From Bordetella parapertussis (GTDB taxonomy: Bacteria > Pseudomonadota > Gammaproteobacteria > Burkholderiales > Burkholderiaceae_B): DNA of 8,533 nt. Every line of letters starts with the position of its first letter. Position 1 is the stretch's first letter. The DNA lies in NCBI GenBank assembly GCA_943331855.1, contig CALQNE010000147.1:1-8533 (forward strand), read 5' to 3'. Position numbers and translations under genes: made by a program. Shown in pieces: positions 1-5,743 of the stretch. The notes below the pieces were generated by a model. It made no database searches. It saw only the letters and a list, made by a program, of their open reading frames with translations, and was not told the origin of the DNA.

Positions 1-685
1 GGACCGAGCCTTCAACCATTTTTTCAACGATTTCAGCCGGTTTACCTGATTCGGCGGCCTTCTGGCGCGCAACCGAACGCTCAGTTTCTTTATCGGCCTC
101 AGGAACACCCGACTCATCTAGAGCGCGCGGCTTCGTTGCAGCGATATGCATGGCTAAATCTTTACCGACTTCATCCGCTCCAGAATACTCAACCAACACG
201 CCGATACGACCGCTATGGACATAACTCGAAAGCTTATTGGCCGTTGTGTAGCGTTGAAACCTGCGAATCGAAATGTTTTCACCAATTTTTCCGACAAGCG
301 CAGAACGCACGGACTCAACAGTTCCGCCACCAAGACTTGAGCCAGACAGAGCGGCTACATCAGCATAGTCATTGCCGGCCACTTGCTTAGCAAGCGACTC
401 AACAAAGGCCACAAAATCGTCATTTTTTGCAACGAAATCCGTTTCGCAATTGACTTCAAGGACTGCGCCTTGTTTTGCATCAGGCGAGATATAAAGACCA
501 ATTAGGCCTTCAGCAGTCACGCGGCCCGCTGCTTTACTGGCTTTGCTTCCAAGCTTGACACGTAAGATTTCTTCAGCCCGAGCCATATCGCCCGCAGCTT
601 CGGTGAGCGCGCGCTTGCACTCCATCATGGGTGCGTCAGTTTTTTCGCGCAATTCTTTAACCATTGCGGCAGTAATTTCAGCCAT
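1..685 (-). CDS. tsf: Elongation factor Ts (EF-Ts), 3' end cut by the window edge
   Basis: EF-Ts is the cytoplasmic guanine-nucleotide exchange factor that releases GDP from EF-Tu so it can reload with GTP during translation elongation. I translated the minus strand by hand from the ATG at 685-683. It is open for 228 codons to the window edge with no stop. The product begins [20 protein letters not shown]. The first EF-Ts signature (T16[11 protein letters not shown]27) sits in the N-terminal UBA-like domain, and the second (V78-N-C-E-T-D-F-V85) includes the conserved TDFV at 82-85 that contacts EF-Tu. Family members are about 280-295 residues, so roughly 55-65 C-terminal residues are missing from view. 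A good Shine-Dalgarno (TTGGAG, five bases before ATG) fixes the start. It follows rpsB on the same strand after a 90-base spacer with two hairpins, the usual rpsB-tsf order. Family identity is certain; only the C-terminus is unseen. Confidence 0.97.
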   Translation of the reverse strand, partial: MAEITAAMVKELREKTDAPMMECKRALTEAAGDMARAEEILRVKLGSKASKAAGRVTAEGLIGLYISPDAKQGAVLEVNCETDFVAKNDDFVAFVESLAKQVAGNDYADVAALSGSSLGGGTVESVRSALVGKIGENISIRRFQRYTTANKLSSYVHSGRIGVLVEYSGADEVGKDLAMHIAATKPRALDESGVPEADKETERSVARQKAAESGKPAEIVEKMVEGSV

Positions 686-708
686 GTTTGCTCCAAGAGT
701 AGTGAAAG

Positions 709-734
709 GCGCCCCGACAATGAAGCCAAGGCGC
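709..734 (-). promoter_or_regulatory. Second hairpin in the rpsB-tsf spacer
   Basis: Read on the minus strand, GCGCCTTGGC and GTCGGGGCGC form a 10-pair stem (three G-U type pairs) around the loop TTCATT. It lies 11 bases after the paired stem of the upstream hairpin would end and just before the tsf ribosome binding site. No T-run follows it (the next bases are CTTTCACTA), so it does not look like a strong intrinsic terminator. A role in RNA processing, mRNA stability or partial attenuation between rpsB and tsf is inference. Pairing was checked by eye; no folding energy was computed. Confidence 0.5.
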
Positions 735-742
735 TCGATTTC

Positions 743-767
743 AATGACCCGCACTCAGGCGGGCATT
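743..767 (-). promoter_or_regulatory. First hairpin in the rpsB-tsf spacer
   Basis: Read on the minus strand, AATGCCCGC pairs with GCGGG-T-CATT around the loop CTGAGT, giving nine pairs interrupted by one bulged T. The core CCCGC/GCGGG is perfect. It begins 8 bases after the rpsB stop codon and is followed by TGAAATCG rather than a T-run. A 3'-stabilising or pausing structure for rpsB, lowering or uncoupling tsf expression, is plausible but inferred. Confidence 0.5.
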
Positions 768-775
768 ACAAAAAC

Positions 776-1522
776 TTACGCTTTTTCTTCAGCGACTTCG
801 ACGAACTCTTCGCCAGAGGCAAGTTCTTCGACGATACCGTTCAAGCTCTGCGCGCGACCTTCAAGCACGGCATCTGCCATACCTTTTGCATACAGGGCAA
901 TCGCTTTAGCAGAGTCATCATTACCCGGAATGATGTAGTCAATGCCATCGGGCGAATGATTAGTATCAACAACCGCAACGACTGGGATGCCTAAGGCTTG
1001 AGCCTCAAGAACTGCAATCTTGTGATAACCGACATCAATCATAAAAATGGCACTTGGCAAACCGTTCATGTCCTTGATGCCGCCAATCGACTTATTCAGC
1101 TTATCGAGTTCACGTTGAAACATGAGGCCTTCTTTTTTGCTCATGCGCTCGGTGCCACCATCAGCGATCATGACTTCCATGTCTTTTAAGCGCTTGATTG
1201 AGCTTTTGACCGTTTTGAAGTTTGTCAGCATACCGCCGAGCCAACGGCTGTCTACGAAGGGCATCCCTGCACGCATCGCCTCTTGGGCCACGAGTTCACG
1301 TGCAGCACGCTTGGTGCCCACGAACAGAACGTTGCCGCCTTTGGCCGCCACAGAGCGTACAAATTTAGTCGCTTCGGTATAGTTGGCTACCGTTTTTTCG
1401 AGGTTAATAATGTGGATTTTGTTGCGATGGCCAAAAATAAAGGGCGCCATCTTAGGATTCCAGTAACGGGTTTGGTGACCGAAGTGCACACCCGCTTCTA
1501 ACATTTCACGCATTAACGACAT
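776..1522 (-). CDS. rpsB: 30S ribosomal protein S2
   Basis: S2 is a 30S subunit protein bound near the back of the platform and needed for S1 binding and mRNA engagement. The 248-residue product (E. coli S2 is 241) opens with the canonical [20 protein letters not shown]. It has the conserved block [10 protein letters not shown] (65-74), the R93-W-L-G-G-M-L-T-N-F stretch (93-102), and the family signature around 176-203 ([20 protein letters not shown] then IIPGNDD). The C-terminal tail is acidic, as is common. The ATG start is set by homology and by GGAG nine bases upstream. It is the first gene of rpsB-tsf and is divergent from map, an arrangement also seen in E. coli. In E. coli, S2 represses its own operon through the rpsB leader. 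Here a long structured leader is possible, see the hairpin at 1632-1654. Nothing is abnormal in the protein. Confidence 0.99.
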   Translation of the reverse strand: MSLMREMLEAGVHFGHQTRYWNPKMAPFIFGHRNKIHIINLEKTVANYTEATKFVRSVAAKGGNVLFVGTKRAARELVAQEAMRAGMPFVDSRWLGGMLTNFKTVKSSIKRLKDMEVMIADGGTERMSKKEGLMFQRELDKLNKSIGGIKDMNGLPSAIFMIDVGYHKIAVLEAQALGIPVVAVVDTNHSPDGIDYIIPGNDDSAKAIALYAKGMADAVLEGRAQSLNGIVEELASGEEFVEVAEEKA

Positions 1523-1631
1523 GATTTAAGGCTCCGAGGGTTAAGTCTTGTATTGCATCTGCACTGTTTCATTCAAGAAAAGCAGCACCCTGGTGACGCA
1601 ACACGCGATTTGGTCTCATCCTGTTTGGCAG

Positions 1632-1654
1632 CTGGTACAACCGCGTTGCACCAA
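1632..1654 (-). promoter_or_regulatory. Hairpin in the putative rpsB leader
   Basis: On the minus strand TTGGTGCAAC and GTTGTACCAG form a 10-pair stem (two G-U type pairs) with a three-base loop GCG. It would sit about 110 bases upstream of the rpsB start codon. The feature is clear in the sequence. A role as part of an S2 autoregulatory leader is inferred by analogy with E. coli, whose leader has a different sequence that I cannot align here. Confidence 0.45.
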
Positions 1655-1704
1655 GCCAGAGAAGATTTTGACCGGTTATTGTTAAGAATATTTTACAAGC
1701 AGGC

Positions 1705-1722
1705 AAAAGTACCGATACTTTT
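1705..1722. repeat. Perfect inverted repeat, 7-base arms
   Basis: AAAAGTA, spacer CCGA, TACTTTT: a perfect 7+4+7 inverted repeat. It reads the same on both strands apart from the spacer, so it could be a protein-binding operator or a short RNA hairpin in the rpsB leader. The arms are A/T-rich and would make only a weak RNA stem, which slightly favours a DNA site. I do not recognise the consensus of any known regulator. Confidence 0.4.
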
Positions 1723-1809
1723 CAATCGCCTGTACTCTACACACGCCGGCCGAAACAACGCGCTTCTGTTTAGAAAGCACTTTTTATCAGCCAGAAAATG
1801 CGGTAAGCC

Positions 1810-1815
1810 TATAAT
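1810..1815 (+). promoter_or_regulatory. Candidate -10 box of the map-glnD-dsbB promoter
   Basis: A perfect TATAAT lies 34 bases before the map ATG, which would place transcription start near 1822 and give a leader of under 30 bases. The -35 position is poor: 17 bases upstream is TCAGCC, and a better TTATCA (1784-1789) is 20 bases away. There is no TGn extension. The perfect -10 in an otherwise suitable place makes a promoter plausible, but it may need an activator. Its bases 1814-1815 are shared with the opposing rpsB -10 box. Confidence 0.4.
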
Positions 1816-1843
1816 TCTACTATCTTTCACCACTTAGATTCAA
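1814..1843 (-). promoter_or_regulatory. Candidate sigma-70 promoter for rpsB-tsf
   Basis: On the minus strand TTGAAT (1843-1838, four of six to TTGACA) and TAGAAT (1819-1814, five of six to TATAAT) are separated by 18 bases. Transcription would start near 1807 and give an rpsB leader of about 285 bases. A nearer alternative, TAAAAT around 1695, lacks a matching -35. This is a motif match by eye only. Confidence 0.35.
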
Positions 1844-1849
1844 GTTGCC

Positions 1850-2650
1850 ATGGGATTAGTGACCAATCCAGCCGAATTAGACCGAATGCGGGCGGCCTGC
1901 CGCGATGCGGCAAAAGTACTCGACTTCATTACGCCCCACGTCAAAGCGGGGGTCACGACCGGTGAGCTTGATCAGCTTTGCCTCAAGTTTTTAACGCAAG
2001 AGCTTAAAGTGACTTCTGCCACTGTGGGCTATGCGCCGCCTGGGTACCCTCCTTTTCCGGGCGCTATTTGCACCTCGGTCAATCATCAGGTTTGCCACGG
2101 GATCCCCGGGGATCGTGTGCTTAAAAACAGCGATGTACTCAACATCGACGTCACAATTATCAAAGATGGCTGGTTTGGGGATACGAGCCGTATGTACTAC
2201 GTAGGCGAACCCTCAATCTTGGCCAAACGACTGACCGAGATCACCTATGAATGTATGTGGCTCGGCATTGCTCAAGTCAAACCTGGTAACACCTTGGGTG
2301 ACATCGGTAGCGCCATTCAAAAACATGCCGAAAAACAAGGCTTTTCGGTGGTTCGTGAATTCTGCGGCCATGGCATTGGCCAGCGCTTCCATCAAGAGCC
2401 GCAAATTTTGCATTATGGCCGTGCCGGCAGCGGCGACAAACTCGAGCCAGGACTGATATTTACAATTGAACCGATGATTAACGCGGGACGTCGTGAAATT
2501 CGGCAACTGGCAGATGGGTGGACTGTTGTGACCCGCGACCATAGCCTGTCGGCGCAATGGGAACACACGATTTTGGTCACGGACACCGGCTATGAGGTTC
2601 TTACCATTTCAGAAGGCATGCCTGCACCGCCTGCCCTGATCGCTGCTTAA
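1850..2650 (+). CDS. map: Type I methionine aminopeptidase
   Basis: This cytosolic dimetal peptidase removes the initiator methionine from nascent proteins with small second residues. The 266-residue product (E. coli Map is 264) has the pita-bread fold with all five metal ligands: D100 (NID), D111 (GDTS), H174 (CGHGIG), E207 (TIEPM) and E238 (QWEHT). Substrate-site histidines are H83 (CHG) and H181 (FHQEP). It has no zinc-finger N-terminal extension, so it is the bacterial type Ia form. The N-terminus (MGLVTNPAELDRMR) departs slightly from the usual start. An in-frame TAG 15 bases upstream rules out an earlier start. No clear Shine-Dalgarno precedes the ATG (AGATTCAAGTTGCC), so initiation may be weak or rely on an unstructured short leader. 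It leads an operon with glnD, 11 bases downstream, and is divergent from rpsB. Confidence 0.98.
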   Translation: MGLVTNPAELDRMRAACRDAAKVLDFITPHVKAGVTTGELDQLCLKFLTQELKVTSATVGYAPPGYPPFPGAICTSVNHQVCHGIPGDRVLKNSDVLNIDVTIIKDGWFGDTSRMYYVGEPSILAKRLTEITYECMWLGIAQVKPGNTLGDIGSAIQKHAEKQGFSVVREFCGHGIGQRFHQEPQILHYGRAGSGDKLEPGLIFTIEPMINAGRREIRQLADGWTVVTRDHSLSAQWEHTILVTDTGYEVLTISEGMPAPPALIAA

Positions 2651-2661
2651 AGGCCTGTTCG

Positions 2662-5250
2662 ATGAATGACATCGACACAATCGCAGCCATTCGGGCCGAC
2701 TTACAGAAGGATCGACTCGCGGCAATTAGCGTTTATCGACAAAATTTACGGCCTAACGACTTGCTGTCCGCGCTGTGCCGCTGCGCCGATCAAGCGCTGA
2801 GGCAACTTCTTGAGCTCTATCCGCTACCCCGGGGGGCTGCACTCGCTGCTGTCGGAGGCTATGGGCGTGGCGAGCTCTATCCTTTTTCGGATGTCGATCT
2901 CTTAATCCTGCTAAAAACAGATGCAGATGCGCAGGCCGAAACTGCACTGAGCGGTTTGGTCGCCGCGATGTGGGATGTCGGCCTTGAGCCCGGCTATAGC
3001 GTACGAACCCTCGAACAGTGTGTCAAAGAAGCACAAGCCGACATCACGATTGAAACCTCGATGCTTGAAAATCGCTGGATCGCAGGGAGTCAAACACTTT
3101 TAAAAAACTTCAGTCGCACCATGACTGAACATTTGAACCCACAACAGTTTTTTCGTGCGAAGCGCGCCGAAATGCAACAACGGCACGCACGCCACCAAGA
3201 TACCCCTTATTCGCTTGAGCCCAATTGCAAAGAATCGCCAGGAGGGTTGCGAGACTTACAAGTCATCATGTGGATGGCCAGGGCTGCTGGCTTTGGCTCG
3301 AGCTGGCAAGCCATTGCACGGGCTGGACTATTAACACCCGCTGAAGCGCGAGACCTTAAACGGGCTGAACAAGCCTTTAAGCGCGTACGCATTGAGCTGC
3401 ATCTGTTAGCCAACCGACGCGAAGATCGCCTGCTCTTTGATTTACAACACGGCTTGGCGCAAGCCTATGGATTTATCGCAACCACAACGCGCCGCGCAAG
3501 TGAACTCTTGATGCAACGCTATTACTGGGCGGCAAGACTCGTCACGCAGCTCAACACTTTGCTCGTTCAAAATATCGACGAACGTCTGTTTTCTACAGAA
3601 GAAACAGAGGTACGCGTGATCGATGCACATTACGTTGCCCGACACAATCGTCTTGATATCGTGGACGATCAGTTATTTGAAACACAGCCGAGCCAATTAC
3701 TGAATGTGTTTTTGGTCTTGCAACAGCACCCTGAATTAACTGAATTTTCAGGGCGCACACTACGCGCGATTTGGCATGCGCGCGATCGAATCAATGCTGC
3801 CTTCAGGCGTGATCAAGAAAATAAAGCTTTGTTTTTACAGATCTTGCAACAACCGCAGGGCATTGTGCACGCGTTACGCAGAATGACCATGCTGAATATT
3901 TTGCCTCGATATCTTCCTGTATTCAGACGCGTCGTGGGACAAATGCAACACGACTTGTTTCACGTGTATACCGTTGACCAGCATACGCTAGCGGTCGTGC
4001 GCAATCTGCGACGCTTTACCATGCCAGAGCACGCGCAAGAGTACCCGCTTGCCAGTCGCCTGAGCGCGAGTTTTGAGCACCATTGGCTGCTCTACGTTGC
4101 CGCACTATTTCACGACATTGCGAAAGGTCGTGGTGGAGATCACTCAACGTTGGGCGCACAAGAGGTCAAACGCTTTGCCAAGGCGCATGGCTTTAACCGC
4201 GAGGACACTGCTCTTGTCATATTTTTAGTTGATAGCCATTTGATGATGTCGCAAGTGGCACAGAAAAAAGATCTCTCTGACCCACAAGTGATCAACGACT
4301 TTGCTGCTCGCGTTAAAACCTTGCGCAATCTTCAGGCACTTTACTTACTCACCGTCGCAGACATTCGAGGCACAAGCCCTAAAGTTTGGAATACGTGGAA
4401 AGGCAAGCTACTTGAAAACCTCTACGATCTGACACGTGCAAAATTAGGAGGCACCGTAGACGATACAAATACGGTGCTGCGTCAACGTCTTGAAGCAGCC
4501 GCCAGTCTGACCAGGCTCGCAGGTTTACGCGATGAAACGCGTGAGGCATTTTGGCAACAGCTTGATGTTGCCTATTTTTTGCGGCACGATGCCGCTGATA
4601 TTGCCTGGCATACTCGTCATCTATACCATCGTGTCGCGCCCGAGCAAGCCATCGTCAAAGCACGACCAACCGAAGGCGATGAAGGCCTGCAAGTTATGGT
4701 TTATACCAAGGACGTTGTTGATCTTTTTGCGAGGATTTGTAGTTTTTTTGGTGCGCGTGGCCTAAGCATCTTAGATGCCCGTATCCATACGACGCGCTCT
4801 GGCTATGCTCTCGATAGTTTTATTGTGTTGCCAACCGATGATTCCCACGCGTTGCGGACACTTGCGACCATGATCGAACACGAGCTCGATAAGCATCTGA
4901 ATACAAGCTCGTCTTCTTCGTCAAATACACTCAGCGCAACGAACCGCCCTTCGCGACTTTCAAAGGCCTTCCCAGTACCACCGCTGGTCACCTTGCATCC
5001 CGATGAAGGCAGTCAGAACTGGCGACTTGAGGTTGTAGCGACCGATCGACCCGGACTATTGGGAGATGTTGCTCAGGTTTTTGTTGCCTACGGCATTAAT
5101 TTGCAAACGGCCAAAGTGATGACGTTGGGTGATCGCGTTGAGGACGTTTTTGTTGTGAGCGGAGAAACTCTGTCACAGCCTCGCACGCAGCGGCAATTTG
5201 AACGCGCCGTGCTCGATGCGCTCACTCAGGTTGAACGCCGTGCTGCTTGA
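2662..5250 (+). CDS. glnD: Bifunctional [protein-PII] uridylyltransferase / uridylyl-removing enzyme
   Basis: GlnD senses glutamine: it uridylylates PII proteins when glutamine is low and removes UMP when it is high, setting glutamine synthetase activity and nitrogen gene expression. The 862-residue protein (E. coli about 890) has the full domain order. A nucleotidyltransferase domain carries GGYGRGELYPFSDVDLL near 65-81, with metal-binding D77 and D79, and KESPGGLRDLQ near 191-201. The HD hydrolase domain has HVYTVDQH at 434-441, FHDIAKGRGGDHS with H484/D485 and H494, and D524-S-H526. Two ACT domains sit at about 676-745 and 787-860. The linker between the ACT domains (about 747-775) is Ser/Thr/Asn-rich, with six consecutive serines at 749-754 written with mixed codons. 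An AAAGG overlapping the map stop precedes the ATG by eight bases. dsbB starts inside its last codons, implying co-transcription. Confidence 0.98.
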   Translation: MNDIDTIAAIRADLQKDRLAAISVYRQNLRPNDLLSALCRCADQALRQLLELYPLPRGAALAAVGGYGRGELYPFSDVDLLILLKTDADAQAETALSGLVAAMWDVGLEPGYSVRTLEQCVKEAQADITIETSMLENRWIAGSQTLLKNFSRTMTEHLNPQQFFRAKRAEMQQRHARHQDTPYSLEPNCKESPGGLRDLQVIMWMARAAGFGSSWQAIARAGLLTPAEARDLKRAEQAFKRVRIELHLLANRREDRLLFDLQHGLAQAYGFIATTTRRASELLMQRYYWAARLVTQLNTLLVQNIDERLFSTEETEVRVIDAHYVARHNRLDIVDDQLFETQPSQLLNVFLVLQQHPELTEFSGRTLRAIWHARDRINAAFRRDQENKALFLQILQQPQGIVHALRRMTMLNILPRYLPVFRRVVGQMQHDLFHVYTVDQHTLAVVRNLRRFTMPEHAQEYPLASRLSASFEHHWLLYVAALFHDIAKGRGGDHSTLGAQEVKRFAKAHGFNREDTALVIFLVDSHLMMSQVAQKKDLSDPQVINDFAARVKTLRNLQALYLLTVADIRGTSPKVWNTWKGKLLENLYDLTRAKLGGTVDDTNTVLRQRLEAAASLTRLAGLRDETREAFWQQLDVAYFLRHDAADIAWHTRHLYHRVAPEQAIVKARPTEGDEGLQVMVYTKDVVDLFARICSFFGARGLSILDARIHTTRSGYALDSFIVLPTDDSHALRTLATMIEHELDKHLNTSSSSSSNTLSATNRPSRLSKAFPVPPLVTLHPDEGSQNWRLEVVATDRPGLLGDVAQVFVAYGINLQTAKVMTLGDRVEDVFVVSGETLSQPRTQRQFERAVLDALTQVERRAA

Positions 5251-5728
5251 AAAAAAAATCTGGTTTGCGATTTGCGGTTTATGCCTAGCGGGCATCGGGA
5301 TTGCGCTTCTGTCTCAGCATGCGTTTGACATGCAACCTTGCGCCTGGTGTGTATTTCAACGACTCATCTACCTCGTGCTCGCGCTCGTCGCAGCCGTGGG
5401 TGCGTTCTGCCAGGGATTTGTTATTCGATTACTTTGTGCGATGCTCAGTCTGAGCCTAACTCTGACCGGCATGTTGGCGGCCTGGTATCAAGCTCAAGTC
5501 GCTTCGCAATCCTTTTCGTGCGCCCAAACCCTGGCCGATCTGCTTATGACGCAAACCGGTCTCGAAACTGCAATGCCAGCACTGTTTGGCATTTATGCAA
5601 GCTGTATGGATGCTCGCATCAAGTTGTTTGGACTTGAATATGCCTATTGGAGCTTGCTGCTCTTCGCGCTGCTTAGCGTTCTGGTTGTTGTCGTGATCAG
5701 TGGTTTTCGTTCAAAAAAAACCTACTGA
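5240..5728 (+). CDS. dsbB: Disulfide bond formation protein B (DsbA reoxidase)
   Basis: DsbB is an inner-membrane protein that reoxidises periplasmic DsbA and passes the electrons to quinone. Starting at GTG 5240 the product is 162 residues with four hydrophobic helices (about 7-25, 38-57, 61-83, 136-156). The periplasmic cysteine pairs are C34-A-W-C37 (motif PCAWCVFQR, with the quinone-site Arg at R41) and C94 with C122, spaced much as in E. coli. The start is uncertain. In-frame TTG 5198, ATG 5216 and GTG 5240 all lie inside glnD. I chose GTG because it gives the usual short N-terminus before helix 1, and CAGG lies nine bases upstream. An extra C12-G-L-C15 lies in helix 1, and C57 and C66 are also additional. 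A9 (5250-5258) and A8 (5713-5720) tracts flank the gene. The 3' end overlaps purF by seven bases, tail to tail. Confidence 0.93.
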   Translation: MLLEKKIWFAICGLCLAGIGIALLSQHAFDMQPCAWCVFQRLIYLVLALVAAVGAFCQGFVIRLLCAMLSLSLTLTGMLAAWYQAQVASQSFSCAQTLADLLMTQTGLETAMPALFGIYASCMDARIKLFGLEYAYWSLLLFALLSVLVVVVISGFRSKKTY

Positions 5729-5743
5729 TCTTCAGCGGCTAGG
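5713..5743 (-). terminator. Candidate intrinsic terminator of the purF operon
   Basis: On the minus strand the purF stop codon lies within CCTA-GCCG-CTGA-AGA-TCAG-TAGG, where CTGA/TCAG and CCTA/TAGG can pair with a four-base bulge. A run of eight Ts (5720-5713) follows directly. The stem is modest, but its position right at the stop with a T8 tail is typical. The T-run is the complement of the A8 that encodes Lys-Lys near the DsbB C-terminus. No comparable T-run serves the dsbB transcript on the other strand. Confidence 0.45.

Larger units (their letters stand above)
1523..1849. other. Divergent rpsB/map intergenic control region, no credible gene
   Basis: This 327-base gap between the rpsB and map start codons holds candidate promoters for both directions near its right end, a 7+4+7 inverted repeat at 1705-1722 and a 10-pair hairpin at 1632-1654. 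A 94-codon open frame on the plus strand (1553-1837) has no recognisable motif, no ribosome binding site and a shadow-like composition, so I do not call it. If the rpsB promoter at 1814-1843 is right, nearly the whole gap is transcribed as an rpsB leader of about 285 bases. That is long enough for the autoregulatory control known for S2 in E. coli. Confidence 0.7.

Noticed and set aside
136..390. 84-codon plus-strand open frame inside tsf
   Set aside because: It lies antisense to a clear EF-Ts coding sequence and has a shadow-like composition rich in Arg, His and Gln.
1625..1650. Possible sigma-54 (-24/-12) promoter, TGGTAC then TTGCA
   Set aside because: The distance between the GG and GC elements is 12 bases, not the strict 10, so it does not fit the consensus despite the nitrogen-related glnD nearby.
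1553..1837. 94-codon open frame on the plus strand in the rpsB/map gap
   Set aside because: No recognisable motif, no ribosome binding site, and it covers the candidate promoter region; best explained as chance in a control region.
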